NCBI GenBank assembly: GCA_963575645.1
Contig: OY754466.1
Coordinates: forward strand, 43,432,001-43,496,000
DNA length: 64,000 nucleotides
From: Xanthostigma xanthostigma
Taxonomy: Eukaryota; Arthropoda; Insecta; Raphidioptera; Raphidiidae
Reading direction: 5' to 3'
A program made the translations under genes and the position numbers. Shown here one piece after another: positions 51,020 through 62,862 of this stretch; position 1 is the first letter of the stretch, and the number at the start of each line of letters is the position of its first letter. The notes beneath the pieces are model-generated. The model had not been told where the DNA came from, did no database searches, and worked only from the letters and a program-made list of their open reading frames with translations.

Positions 51020-51738
51020 CAGTGATGGATTTACGCCTAGGCCCGTGAGGCCCGGGCCTAGGGCGGCAAAATTTTTGAAATGACAAAATTTTAGAGGCGA
51101 AAAGTAAAAGCAATCAATTTCAAAAATTGGTTCAGATTAGTTTTCATAAAAATTTTTCTATAGAATATAATATTATAATTCAATTCATTAATTTACTTCT
51201 CAATCTGTATGGGTAAGATGTTAATTTTGTAATAGATCAAATATAATCTTTATCGAGTAGCTTACTTTCTGTTCCTTTAGTGAGTTTAATTTATAACTTA
51301 CTAGCCGCTACCCGCGGCTACGCCCGCGATTGAGATGGAAATCGACTTTTGACATGCATATCAGGGGTTGAGGTATTGCACATATTTTGACAAACAATTT
51401 TCTTATTTTTCGTAAAAAATTTTTATTTTTTTTTAATAAAAAGTATCCTATGTTACTTCTAATACCTTCAAGAGTGTATGTGCAAAGTTTCATGATGATC
51501 GGTTGAGTAGTTTTTGCGTGAAAGCGTAACAAACAAACTTACATTCGCATTTATAATATTAATAATTAATATGATTTATGTCATGTTCATTAGTTAAGTA
51601 TATTTAAAAATTATATTACAATAAATAAAGTTATTTTTAAATAAAAATATTGGATCAAAATTAATGAAATTCATTTTATCAAAAAGGGCGGCGCATCGAA
51701 TGAGGCCTAGGGCGGCAGCAAGCCTAAATCCGTCACTG
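51020..51738. mobile_element. hAT-type element, 719 bp, with nested repeat
   Basis: Perfect 8-bp duplication ctcttagt (51012-51019, 51739-51746). Ends CAGTGATGGATTTACGCC and inverted CAGTGACGGATTTAGGCT, then GGCCTAGGGCGGC on both sides. A second repeat lies inside at about 51299-51570 (TACTAGCCGCTACCCGCGGC ... TTCGCATTTATAATATTA). Confidence 0.88.
51299..51570 (+). repeat. Dispersed retro-like repeat nested in hAT
   Basis: GCCGCTACCCGCGGCTACGC near the start and TGATGATCGGTTGAGTAGTT ... CATTTATAATATTA at the end are motifs common at the ends of dispersed insect repeats. Family not determined. Confidence 0.5.
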
Positions 51739-52387
51739 CTCTTAGTGGAGAAGCAGTATTTAAATTCTAAACGGGCCACCTAAGAAATTCAGCATCCAGA
51801 AGGCTATATGAATTCAATGAGTAAAGATAGAATAGCTGCGGCGAAAGATGAAGCCACCGCGTCATAGTGACGTGAACGCATTGCGCCCGCCTACTATAGC
51901 ATGCTATTGGCTGTTTCGGAGATCCATGTGCGTCGAGTGTTTATTTTGATTCTATACCGCTATAAATGGATATGTCGAATTTATTCCACACGCCACTGTC
52001 TGCGGGCAAGTAGGCGTTCACTACCATATTATTGATGACGTGCCATGGCTTCAACTCTCACCGCGGGCACTATATTCTTTTGTTTCAATAAATGAGAAAC
52101 GTTCACCACGTATAGATCTGTGGCCTCCTGAATGGAGTCAGCTACGAGGCAATATATTTTCGTTGAACCGTTTGAACGTAAAGCGGCAGTCACGAGCAGT
52201 TTTCTGTGACGTCTTGCGATGACATTTTGTCAGACAAGAGAACTTAATTTATTGATTTTCTATATTCTATAAAAACCTATAACTTGTGCAGAAGGCACGT
52301 ACCTCTACCTATATACTACAAGTTATAAAAAAGTGTTTTGGAATCGATTTTTTTAACTACTCGTATGGTAAATTATGTATCTAGAAC

Positions 52388-52832
52388 GTAACCGAGCGGT
52401 GTAGCGTAGTGGTCAGAGCGCTGGACTCGCATTCGCGAGGTACCGAGTTCGAATCCCGGCGGGGGCAGATGTGGTTAGGACTTTTTCCTGCTGCCTCTCC
52501 GCGCCGAGAAACGGTAATTCCCGTACCAGCCATCTTGTTGAGGTTGTCTATGGTTTCCCTCAACAATTCCAGATAAATATCGAGATGGTTCCTTATTCAA
52601 GGCCATGGCCGAATACCTGTCAAACTCCTATATGCTCAAAATTTGCCTAGCTTATCCTAATTTCCTAAAAATTCCTTAATTCGCCCATTGCTATTAATTA
52701 AGTTAAAGTTTAAAAATTGTAGAAAATAACGGGAAGTGTGATGGATGGAAAATAGTAATGGTGCGAATGGCGTCTGTTATGACATAAAGTCGAGAAACGG
52801 ACGTTAAACGCATTATTATTATTATTATTCCC
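52388..52832 (+). mobile_element. Full-length tRNA-derived SINE, about 445 bp
   Basis: Head CGGTGTAGCGTAGTGGTCAG (A box) and ACCGAGTTCGAATCCCGGC (B box), a long body with TTGTCTATGGTTTCCCTC, and a 3' end GGACGTTAAACGC followed by (ATT)n. All pol III parts are intact. The ATT tail suggests an RTE/CR1-like LINE partner, which is inference. Confidence 0.8.
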
Positions 52833-53098
52833 CTCGAGACAGGTAATATGATTACCTAGTGAGGGGGAAAATATTTCAAGATATAGTATATTGTACTGTA
52901 CCTACTTAATGAAAACAAAAGAAATAAAAATTTATTATTATTATTACATATTTTCATTTTACTTTACGCACTAGTGTTAAACGGGTCATTTTACGACCGC
53001 TATACACGCATGTACATATCTACACTATGTACATTTAACAGCGGTTAGAAAAAGCCGATTCATAGATTGTTCATATTGATTAAATTTTTTTTTTTTAT

Positions 53099-53356
53099 AC
53101 AACTTCACTACAAGTAATTCAGAACAAATCACTCAGAATCATAACACAATACCCAAGACATACGCCAGTCCCCGTTCTTCACAGCTTAGTCGATTTAGTG
53201 CCATTAAATAAATACATATATGACCAAACGGACAATTTTTTCAAAAAATGTGCTACCAGCAATCACTCAGTGATAAGTGAAATCGGAAATTATCATAAAG
53301 AAGAACTTCCCTACAATTACAGACATAAACGGATCAAGCACGCCTTGACCCAATAA
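53099..53356 (+). mobile_element. C-terminal tail of a Jockey-type reverse transcriptase (5'-truncated copy)
   Basis: An unbroken frame reads TTSLQVIQNKSLRIITQYPR, then HTPVPVLHSLVDLVPLNKYI and YDQTDNFFKKC, ending in a stop at 53354-53356. LQ.IQNK.LR.IT is the diagnostic motif near the C-terminus of Jockey-clade ORF2. A run of T precedes it, so the 5' part is missing. Possibly the same family as the element at 1-1745. Confidence 0.8.
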
Positions 53357-54069
53357 ATAAAACTATAACAATAAATAAACTTACGCTTTTTTTCTTTTGT
53401 TTGGGTTTTTTTTCCGAATTTTTTCCAAATTGTACAATTATATTTTTTTTCTCTGTTTATTTCATTTTCTTCTCTTAGATAGCAGGTATACGTGGAACGC
53501 TTTTTTTTTTAATTTTAATTATTGTCTTATGTACATAGGTAATTGTATTTTTAGTAAAAAATATATCTTATCTATCTTTGTGATACAAAAAGCTTATTAC
53601 TTGAAATATTTGCGCAAACAACAAAAATCGTGAATATTATATTATTCGCGGTGATCGTAATTAAAAAGTATATTCATTTCTTAAATTTTTTGAAGGCCAT
53701 TACAGTGCATCAAATTAATTACTTTTGACCTCTTAATCACTTATCCCAGGTATATTATAAGATGTTTTTAAATAGTAACTTCCCACCCTGTTATTATATT
53801 TCTGCATTTTACTAAACTTTAAGGGTAACTGCCTCCGCAATCTTTTTCAAATAAGTTTGATAAAAACGGTAGGCGGAATTTAATTATTTTAAAATTTACT
53901 TTAAATCTCCACTAAAAGGCCTATTAATTATTTTTAACTATAATTATTAATTGCGACGATGCATCAAACAGTTGCTTGTGTGACATTCGTATGAAACAAA
54001 AGTTCTCTGCAAAGATGCTTCGCTGTAATTAACATTTTTTCATGTATATATAATACAATCAGCACTCAG
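53357..54069. other. Intergenic, AT-rich
   Basis: The first part is probably the 3' UTR of the retrotransposon copy. No gene seen. Confidence 0.35.
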
Positions 54070-54180
54070 CAGTGCCGGATTAAGACTCCTTGATGCCCTA
54101 AGCATATTTTGCCTGTGGGGCCCACATTTCTAATAGCAGTTTTAAAAAAAATGGTAATACTACCTGTCTCTGTCATGTTA
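54070..54180 (+). mobile_element. hAT 5'-end fragment
   Basis: CAGTGCCGGATTAAGACTCC resembles the inverted right end of the 40243-40636 element and is followed by GATGCCCTAAGC and GGGGCCCAC. No matching right end was found. Confidence 0.45.
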
Positions 54181-54194
54181 AGTTTATAAAAAAA

Positions 54195-54335
54195 AGATTG
54201 GTTGTCTGTAAAGTCGGTTTACGGACGATAGTTTTACGTGATAACGTATTCCGTAATACATAACCTAAATTTATATAATAATTCGAATCTATGATATTGC
54301 ATCTTTCGCTTCAAATTTAGGTTAATTTTATTTAT
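54195..54335 (+). repeat. Dispersed repeat, GTTTTACGTGATAACGT family, copy 4 (5' part)
   Basis: TTGGTTGTCTGTAAAGTCGG through AATTCGAATCTATGATATTG, matching copy 2 (4209-5213) closely, then truncated. Confidence 0.7.
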
Positions 54336-54965
54336 TTAAATTACTCACCATATAATATAATTGTTTTTTTTAACTTTTTTTCTTTCGTATTTATTTTAAG
54401 TCTCAAAGATTAGCTGTCATAATATTTATAAAACAATTGTTTCATTGTTTATATAAAATTCCAAAACCTACTTACAATATTTAAGTATTTTCATACGTCA
54501 AAAAATTGATTTTTATAATGATAAAATTTGTAAGAAAACGATTTTTTCGAGAGATGAGACCTAGCTAAAACGATTTTTTGCCCCCCAAAATCCCTTTTCA
54601 GTAAATTTCATCCAAATCGTTAGGGCCGTTTTCGAGAGAAGTATTATTTTCTAAATAAAAAAAAAGTAACAACTTTATTTTAAAATGAGTTAGATATTAT
54701 AATTTTACATAAATATAAATTCAATTAAAAGGAAATCGACGTGGATGATCATCAGAAATAAAGCGCGATGACCTTGATCTCTGAATTAGTAGATACGTAT
54801 CTATCTATCTATATAAAATGATGGGTTGGTTAAGGAATTTAGGGGGGAGGCTGGAGCCCCCATACCCCTGCCTAAGGCCTTGTGCGTTGTCGATTGCATA
54901 CTTCTATAATACATCTTAAAAATGGACCAATATTACCTACATTAATATAAGTATATAAATGATGT

Positions 54966-55083
54966 TCAAATAAATAAAATTGTCGACCAATTTTTTTCAG
55001 ACTAATATATTGACAAAAAATAATAAAATTACAAATCAATATGTTGGTCTGAGAAAAATCGGTGGACAATTTTATTTATTTGA
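54966..55083. repeat. Fold-back repeat upstream of the atonal gene
   Basis: TCAAATAAATAAAATTGTCG...TCAGAC inverted as GTCTGA...GACAATTTTATTTATTTGA, followed by CAGACGTTAATCAAAGATTT. The same layout recurs at 56656-56998. Confidence 0.6.
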
Positions 55084-55377
55084 AGATTTTTATTCAGACG
55101 TTAATCAAAGATTTATATATGATGTTATTAAGTTATCAATTTAGGCCTATATTCTCATACTGTCGATGCGAATTAAGTTTCTTTTATACCGCACCATTAT
55201 ACTCATGCCAAGCCGTTTCGCGACTTATTCGATACTTCTTTCCAATAAAATCTCTGAAATTGCGTTTCAAACCGTAAAAATCAACGATATTCCGCTCCGG
55301 TAATTTCAATGCTCGCACAAGCAAGCAATTACCGATTCAACCCTTGCGCGCAGGGTGGAGTTTAAAGCTTAACGAGT

Positions 55378-55424
55378 CACGTGGTACGCGCGACGCCGCT
55401 CTCTCATTGGTCGAACGGCACGCG
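55378..55424 (+). promoter_or_regulatory. HES-type sites upstream of atonal (CACGTG and GGCACGCG)
   Basis: CACGTG at 55378-55383 and GGCACGCG at 55417-55424, 300-350 bp before the ATG. Hairy/E(spl) proteins bind class B (CACGTG) and class C (CACGCG) sites, and proneural genes are known targets. The region is GC-richer than its surroundings and has an inverted CCAAT (ATTGG) at 55406. Function is inferred. Confidence 0.4.
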
Positions 55425-55723
55425 CTGCAAGGGTAACTGGATCCGTTCTATGCCTCTATACATTGTGCACGCACGACCTCGAGTGGGGGAGAGAATAAGA
55501 AAAAAAAAAGGAATAAAGGTATATTATTTTAACAGGCTGTTTATAAGCAAACATAAAAACTTGACGAGCTCAGAACGCCGACGACACGGCAACGAACCAG
55601 ATCGTGTATTACAAACGCGAGCTTTTTAAATAACGTATTATAATAGAGTGAATAATAATATTATTTTGTGGTAATTTTTTGAGTGTGTGAACATTTCACG
55701 TTTATTTTTTTGTGATTTTGAAA

Positions 55724-56422
55724 ATGGAATCGGCCGAAACATACCGTCAACTGTTATTGTTGGAATCGAGTCACGGAACCGGATATCCGACTTATCTGTG
55801 TCCGGATCCCGATTTTCCGGTTCAAGTCGTCAAATCCGCCGACAGCGCCTACGACAGCATGTCTGAAACGCACTCTGACATTATTGTTTACAACAGTGTT
55901 TCGGACAACGCCGGATTAATTCAGCGCAAATTCGACGCGGTTTACGACAACAGTCACTTTCACGATTTGCAAACGTCGCACGAAGATTTGCCGGAAAACG
56001 TGTACGACATAAAACCTCGAAAGTTCGAAACGGCCAGTTCTTTTGACGTGAACTTGAATCATCCGAGCTATGACAGTTTGTCCGAAGGCTATTTGACGCC
56101 GAGTCCGGCCGAAAGCGGAAGATCCGCGAGTCCCACTGTCACGACGTTGCCGTCAACATCTGCCGAAGAACAACAGGTACCGGCGCGCGGTCGCGGCGGC
56201 GGACGTCGTGGAACCGCACAAGCCGGACCGTTAATTGCGCGCAGGCGTCGGTTGGCGGCCAACGCGAGAGAACGAAGACGAATGCGGAATCTCAACGAAG
56301 CTTTCGACAGACTGAGAACATATTTGCCATCGTTGAGCAACGATAGGCAATTGTCTAAATATGAAACTTTACAAATGGCGCAAACGTATATTGAAGCGCT
56401 TGTCGATCTTATAAATGTTTGA
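55724..56422 (+). CDS. ato: Atonal-family proneural bHLH transcription factor, intronless
   Basis: Atonal proteins dimerise with Daughterless on E-boxes and specify sense-organ and photoreceptor precursors. 232 residues from the ATG in AAAATGG at 55724; the bHLH is at about 174-229. Seen: basic region [20 protein letters not shown]; helix 1 [10 protein letters not shown]; loop SLSNDRQLS; helix 2 [29 protein letters not shown] and [10 protein letters not shown] mark the Atonal group. The protein ends three residues after helix 2, as in atonal. The N-terminus ([31 protein letters not shown]) is Ser/Glu-rich, a possible activation and phosphorylation region. Intronless as in fly atonal. Amos or cato orthology cannot be excluded, but the YLP and TLQMAQTYI residues favour atonal. 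Confidence 0.88.
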   Translation: MESAETYRQLLLLESSHGTGYPTYLCPDPDFPVQVVKSADSAYDSMSETHSDIIVYNSVSDNAGLIQRKFDAVYDNSHFHDLQTSHEDLPENVYDIKPRKFETASSFDVNLNHPSYDSLSEGYLTPSPAESGRSASPTVTTLPSTSAEEQQVPARGRGGGRRGTAQAGPLIARRRRLAANARERRRMRNLNEAFDRLRTYLPSLSNDRQLSKYETLQMAQTYIEALVDLINV

Positions 56423-56460
56423 GGTTAGGTGTTTTTAATTTTTGCGATTTTTGTTATTTG

Positions 56461-56466
56461 AATAAA
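56461..56466 (+). promoter_or_regulatory. Polyadenylation signal of the atonal gene
   Basis: AATAAA 38 bases after the stop. Alternatives further downstream cannot be excluded. Confidence 0.5.
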
Positions 56467-56655
56467 ATGTTATATATTTGCAAAGGGTGCTGTTGAAAAA
56501 AGTTTGCGGCACACATTACGGACGAGAAAAAACCGCAATACTAAAAATGATTTAACAAAATTTATACAATTTTCAACTTAAGTTGATAAAGACTGCAGTT
56601 GAAATTGATGTGATTCAACTTTTCAAAGGTAATTTCGATACAGCTTTACATATTA

Positions 56656-56998
56656 TATAAATAAATAAAATTATCGACCAATTTTCCAGGCAATGTATTG
56701 ACAAAAAATATAAAATTATTATTCAATAGATTTACGTTCAGGTCCGGATTTAGGGTTTCTTCACAATTGAGCTAAAAATATAAAAATTAATTATTTATTA
56801 TAGTTCCTAATAGAATTCAATTAGTAACTAAATAATAACTAATATTTATATATTTTTAGCTCAAATCTGCAGAAGACCCAAATCCGGACCGAAACGTAAA
56901 TCCATATAATTATAATTTTATATTTTTTGTCAATAAATTGTCTGAAAAATTGGTCCATAATTTTATATTGAAGATTATCAGACGTTAATCAAAGATTT
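56656..56998. repeat. Nested fold-back repeat downstream of the atonal gene
   Basis: Outer arms (AAATAAAATTATCGACCAATT at about 56662; ATTGGTCCATAATTTTATATT at about 56949) match 54966-55083. An inner palindrome (56727-56906) has GATTTACGTTCAGGTCCGGA inverted as TCCGGACCGAAACGTAAATC. It ends CAGACGTTAATCAAAGATTT. Confidence 0.6.
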
Positions 56999-57794
56999 TT
57001 ACCTACATAAATATAAAAAGTTTACATACCTACATTTTTATTCGAATGGTTGCGTCACTCTACTGCAGATTTAAATTGTTAAAAAAATGAGGCCACTAAA
57101 TGCTAAGGTTATCTAGGTCCAATTTCAATACGCATTTAAAAAAAAACTTTATAAAATAAAATTTGTTATGCCTAATAATTTACGCAGTATGAAAAATAGA
57201 GATCAGTTCCATATAGTGTAAATTTTGTTTGACGAGTCACTCGCGATGTTCGTGTAGTGGCAACATACATAAAATAATAGACGTTTATTTTATTAATTTT
57301 TTTCAATTCATATAATAATTTGATTTCTATAATATTCTCAATTTAAACAACTAAATGTTGATTTCACCATTATTTTTTCTTATTTTTTTATTTTCTATTC
57401 TAACTTAATGTTATAACAATCCTACTATTTGCCAAAAATCGTACAAATATTTTGCAACTATTATTATAAAATGTATAGTTTAATTATTTATTTTTATAGA
57501 ATAATGTAAATAGTGTAATATTTCTTGTATAAATGTATATAATATCATAGATTGTTATTAGGTTATATTAAGTTGTGCCAAAAACACTAAAATTGAAAAA
57601 TGTACTGATTGACTCGTAGACTGCGTACCATTTTAATTTGATTAAATTTTTGTGTAATAAATAACTATTTCATTGAATTTGATCGTTTTATTATTTACTA
57701 TAAACTTTACTATTTCAGAAAGATTAATTTATAATCGTAATTTAAATATTTATAAAAATTGTGGTTAAAAAGAACTAAAAAAACACATTTGTAG
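56999..57794. other. Intergenic, AT-rich, nothing recognised
   Basis: No coding frame or clear repeat boundary. Confidence 0.35.
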
Positions 57795-58515
57795 CAATGT
57801 GAACTAGAAAGTAAAAAATATTTTTTAAATATAAAGATTTTGTTCGACAGCGATAGGAAGTCCCAGAACTCGATAATTTAATTTTTTTAATAAGCTATTG
57901 TCACTTTAAGCTTAATCAAAAAATAAACCGATATATAGAGTTGGGAGACTTCTTATACCGCTGTTGAACTAAATCTTTGTTGCTATAAAAGAATGTTTTT
58001 GTTGAGTTTTTTTAAAACCTAAAAACCAACACTCAAATAACTAGGTTTATATAAATTATTGTTAGCTTAAGCAACGAATAATTTCTAGATGGAAAAGTTG
58101 AAAGCAGAACATTTGACTTAGGAACTTTGTTTGGACTAGTTAGGAGATAAACATACTAAAAGTCCTTACCCCTCCGAGGTACGCCCGAAGGAAGGGAGCA
58201 CAAAGAAGGTCCCGTTTTTTGGTTTTTTGCTTTCATCTCGAAAACGGTACGTCGTACGAAATTTTGTTGTAATACATAATGAAAGCTGATAAAATTCTCT
58301 ACAACTTTAGCTTTCACACTTTTTATCTATCTCCAATCTTTGCCTAGCTATGAGCTATGTATTGTTACTGATTCTAAAATACGCGTGCAAAATTTCAAAT
58401 TATTCACACGTCTGGAGGTGGGTAAAAATTAATTTGAAAGTTTCCATTAGATAGATTCATACATACGTAATTACGTACCTATATATACAGGTGAAGTTAA
58501 TAAAAGAGTGCTAAA
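57795..58515 (+). repeat. Second copy of the Rab11-intron fold-back element with longer 3' part
   Basis: 57830-57985 has the ACAGCGATAGGA arms of 15312-15520, more diverged. 58370-58515 (ACGCGTGCAAAATTTC; CAGGTGAAGTTAATAAAAGA) matches 15700-15790. A short CATACATAC tract sits before the end. Confidence 0.6.
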
Positions 58516-59440
58516 AAAGAAATATATTTCAAGAGCGTTTATTTAGAAAATGTTTGTGCTTTTAACAAAAGCATATGAAACAAACATAATATAAACAATA
58601 TCATTTCGGACGTGCGCAAGTTTGAATCTATGTAACCTCAAAAACTGGGAACCACTGAACCGATTTGACAAGTTATTACGTTACTGTGTACAGCTATATA
58701 TAGGAGGAAAATAAAAATTAACAAGAAATCCGACTGCACAAAAATGAAACTAATAATAATCAAAACGAAAGAAACAAGTCGGAAAACCTCATCATGAGAC
58801 GGTGGAAAGCCATATTCAAAAATAAAAGAGACAAATGGGTTCCCGGCTGCAGGGTGGTTTTTTTCTTGTTTATAGTTATTATTTTATATTTTTTATTATA
58901 TACAAAACCTATGACGTATTGTTGTAAGAGTTGAGCTATTGGAAGTTGTACAACAAATTGTATAGAATTCGATCTGTCAGTCTCGAGAAGTGCTACGTTT
59001 GACGGACCCAAGTGGTAATTACCGCGTCTCCGCAGACCACGGACCGTATACATTTTCTATACCTGTGCTAGGCAGTGCCAAAGTGCAGTTCGCGATCTCT
59101 TCTCGACGGTTCCGTCCCCATCCGTCGAGATCGGCAAGTCAGCAGTGATCGGAACGTCAGCAAACCATCTCCAGAATTTGTATTTGGTTATAGTCTTCCA
59201 CAGATAAAGGCCGCCGCGCACGAGGCTGGTTTTACCCCATATATCTATTATATTAATAAATTGAAGAGTTCTAATCAGACGTTAATCAAAGATTTGTCTA
59301 TTATATTAATTATTAACTATATGAATCATTGCCTGTCTACTCAATGTGAAACAAAAGAGCAACTGATTTTTTTTTTATTTTCAAAATATTTCCGAAACTA
59401 TTAAGTTTAAAAAAATTAACACAACTTTCTTGAAAAACTT
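58516..59440. other. Intergenic with a GC-rich island
   Basis: 58960-59230 is GC-rich with a short hairpin (CTCGACGG...CCGTCGAG at about 59102-59131), in style like the 5' UTR of a non-LTR element, but no ORF1 follows. CAGACGTTAATCAAAGATTT occurs at 59276-59295. Confidence 0.4.
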
Positions 59441-59780
59441 AATTGAATAAATAAACCTTTATGAAAAGTATGCTATTATTATATATAAAAAATTATGTAA
59501 TAGCATATATCTCTTTTGCGCATGCGCCAATGTTCCCCAAACACAATAGGGCTCTTCATATTTACGTATCAAATATCCTCCCAAAATTTGGTTTCAATCG
59601 GTTCATCCGTTTGACCTGTATCGTGTTCACAGACTAACCGACTAACAGACGCACAGAGTTTTTTTAAAAAATATGTTTTTTGGATTCGGGGAACCTCAAA
59701 ACGAAAAAATATTGTAAAATTTTGAAAAGTGATTTTTGACCTAAATTAGTACCATTCCCCACTTGTGGGTTGAAATGGTA
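59441..59780 (+). repeat. Dispersed repeat related to interior of 3960-5000
   Basis: TCTCTTTTGCGCATGCGCCA, CCTCCCAAAATTTGGTTTCA and TTTGACCTAAATTAGTACCA match segments at 4980-4750 and 4075-4025 in inverse orientation, so these blocks once belonged to one larger element. Confidence 0.6.
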
Positions 59781-60169
59781 AAAATCGTCTAATATTTAAT
59801 GACATATGCGAACAACAAACAAAATTGTGCCTTTTTCAAAAATAGGAGAATAATAAAATAATAATAATAAAAGTATAAGGTTAATTTTTTAAAAGTTTTA
59901 TGAAATAAACTTCTTATATAATTTGTTTGTTAGTTTGCAATTTATGTTAAGAAAATTGAATGGACACGATGACATGCTTTCCTTAATTAAGACTAGGTAC
60001 ATGTAAAATTGCATACAATTAAAATCATTACTAGTGCGACCTGTGCGAATTATTCGCACTAAATAAGTATAATAATTATCATTTTAAAAAATTATTTTTT
60101 AAATATGATTGCAGGTATTCAATTCGTTTCTAATTTTGCACACTGCTTATAACGTTCTTCTTTTTGTTT

Positions 60170-60460
60170 GTAATATGAAGCTCAGATGACAGATCGAAGA
60201 TATATTTTACTAAAATTGTCATATAGAGGCGCAAGTAGCAAAAGCGTTGAGCTAAGCCGTCATATTATGGCATCATGCAGCATTGCTGTGACGTTGTTCA
60301 GCGTTGCTCGCTGTTTCAAAATTAAAGCCGTCAGATGGCAGTATGCAGTATTGTGTCTGTTGTATTACAATATGAAGGTCAGATGACAGATCGAAGTGTT
60401 GACGTTGTTTCAAAATTTAAGCCGTCAGATGGCAGACGTTGTTCAGCGTTGCTGTATTTT
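60170..60460 (+). repeat. Degenerate local repeats
   Basis: CAGATGACAGATCGAAG (60183, 60371), AAGCCGTCAGATGGCAG (60328, 60419) and GACGTTGTTCAGCGTTGCT (60290, 60436) each occur twice in shuffled order, suggesting duplication followed by deletions. Confidence 0.55.
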
Positions 60461-61106
60461 AATTAATTTACAAAAACAAAAGCAATAATAATTTTTTTAG
60501 TTGTCGATGTCAGTAGAGCAAGCAATTATCTGTAAATTGATATATAATTTATGTGGAGAAATTGTGAGGTTTTTTCTAAAAAGGAAGGCAAACATCTTTA
60601 ACCTTAGCGTATTAATATATATGATAACTTTTCATTTATCTCGTGAATCGGTTTAAAATTTTTTTCAGAACTTTGGAATAAAATAAATCGTTAGAGAGAA
60701 ATATCTCCATGACACTTTTATAAGTTTCGTTATATAGAGCATTCTGAAAATATAATATTAGCGGCACAGTTTTAATAGATAGGACAGTTATATAAAGCTC
60801 CCGTCCCATGCATAAAACTGTGTAAGTCATCAGGTATCTGTATGCAATCATTTTTGGAAGACTGTATAGTGTGGTGTATCGAATCCACCTGACAGATATA
60901 CCGACTATATAATTAGAGTCAACATTAAAGAATACCGCAACATTTTTATCGACACAAATAGTATTTAAACGAAACTACATACATGCTTAAAAATGTGTGT
61001 TTATTCCGTGAAATATTAAATATTTTTTTAGAAAAACAAATCAACAAACACGATTTTTTAATTGTAACGGGTGCGGTTATCGATGACGTAAAATTACTAA
61101 TTCAAT
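60461..61106. other. Intergenic, nothing recognised
   Basis: AT-rich; no gene seen. Confidence 0.35.
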
Positions 61107-61110
61107 TTAA

Positions 61111-61801
61111 GGGGGTACTCGCTCGAATTTTCGGAAAAAATCATACATTTTTGAACGGGTGTCAAAGAAAGAGGAAGGCAGATAGAGAATTGATTTTAAT
61201 TTTTTATTTACATATCCTTCTACCATATGTCCATTTTTTTTGACGCGCGCGCTTCACGCGCATGCGCACAGCTGTCTGTATCTTAGGAGACAATTAAAAA
61301 ACGGCTCGAAACGGCGGGTCCGATCAGCGCTTTCCAGAACATCCTAGAACAAAAACAAAAAATTGTTCTTAAAGTAGAAGAGTCAAACTTCGCACGGATG
61401 GAAATAAAAAAAAATCGATTTTAATGGCGCATCTACGAAAAAAAAACCTCGGAAACGCTAGAAAATTTGAAGAAAAAACGGTTACTGAATCGCGAAAATT
61501 TTTTTATCAGAATTTTCATCCGTCAATGAGAAGTTAGACTCTTCTACTTTAAGAATACATTTTTTTTGTTCTAAGATGTTCTGGAAAGCGCGATCGGACC
61601 CGCCGTTTTTTTCATTGTCTCCTGAGATACAGACATCTGTGCGCATGCGCGTGGAGCGCGCGCGTCAAAAAAAAAATGGACATATGGTAGAAGGATATGT
61701 AAATAAAATTTAAAAAAATCAATTCTCTATCTGTCTTCCTCTTTCTTTGACACCCGTTCAAAAATGTATGATTTTTTCCGAAAATTCGAGCGAGTGTCCC
61801 C
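61111..61801. mobile_element. TTAA-flanked palindromic element, 691 bp
   Basis: TTAA at 61107-61110 and 61802-61805. Ends GGGGGTACTCGCTCGAATTT and inverse, with nearly continuous complementary arms (about 61111-61380 and 61535-61801), sharing CAAAGAAAGAGGAAGNCAGA, GCGCATGCGC and GGCGGGTCCGATC. TTAA plus GGG-type ends suggest a piggyBac-related MITE. No transposase. Confidence 0.78.
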
Positions 61802-62489
61802 TTAAGTAAAATGAAACGATACCTGAACAGTGAAATACAAAGACTATAACGACCCGGTCCGGCTTCGCCCGAATTCATTGCCACCGTTCGTTTATCGACT
61901 TATTGAAGTAAAACTTCTTTAGGCACGCTTGACTTGGGGAGTAAGCTGGTAAATGCCTGACGAAAGCGTTTACGGAAGTGCATCATCGGACGAGGCGAAC
62001 AATGCGTGATCGTTCGAAGCGAACGGTAGTTGAGAGGGAGATATAAGTTAGTGAAGATAGTAAGAGAGAGAGTTACGTTTCGTATATTGGAAGTTGAGAG
62101 GGAGATATAAGTTAGTGAGTGCGACAAAGACGAAGCATTAATCGAAATTTTTTTGGACAACTAATTGGTGTTTAAAATGAAAACAATTGTTTTTGTATCA
62201 AAAATACATTTCATCGAATTTTGCTGCATTTTGTAACGGGAAATAATGTAGGTTAGTTAATAAACCCTTTTAAATGTATTATAAAATTATTATGCAAATA
62301 AATATATAATATATATACATATTTTGCCTATTAATTAATCAAATATTATATTTTAAACATTTCGTCTTTGTAGATATGTGCTACAGAGTGAGGTTATATT
62401 GCGTCGTTAAATCAGGATGTCTAATCAAAATATGGTGATAGATTATCGAATATTATTGTATCATTATTATATATTATATATGGCAGGAA
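61802..62489. other. Intergenic, small direct repeat
   Basis: GTTGAGAGGGAGATATAAGTTAGTGA occurs at 62029 and 62093. TTGAAGTAAAACTTCTTTA at 61903 recurs from 19387. No gene seen. Confidence 0.4.
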
Positions 62490-62600
62490 GAAGTTTTACT
62501 TCAGTCGTGTGGTCTAGCACACCGCTTTTTATTATTGGATGCTCTGGATCACTTCAGCGCCCCCTAAGAGAACAGTCCCGGCCCATTTTGGGAATCACTG
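62490..62600. mobile_element. hAT 3'-end fragment
   Basis: Ends CATTTTGGGAATCACTG, a typical inverted hAT terminus like the left end at 8954. The matching left end is not clear. Confidence 0.4.
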
Positions 62601-62862
62601 GCCTAAAATCTGACCAGACAATGTACATTGGAAAGAAAACCGCATGTAAATCGGTTCAGCGGTTCTCGAGTTGCGTTTTATAAGGGCAGAGATAACCTGC
62701 CCACCGCATGTAACACACCGGCACCCACGCTACCAGAAAATGGCCCGTAGTTATTTATTAATTTTAGTTGGTGTTATTACAAAAATATAATATGCCAATA
62801 AATATAAAACAACCATCGTCAATTCATTCAGGTGTTTGCAGTGGCAGACGGCGCATTAAAAG

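Noticed and set aside
56089..56340. Open frame antisense to the atonal bHLH
   Set aside because: Arg/Pro/Leu-rich mirror of the GC-rich coding sequence; no start context or family match.
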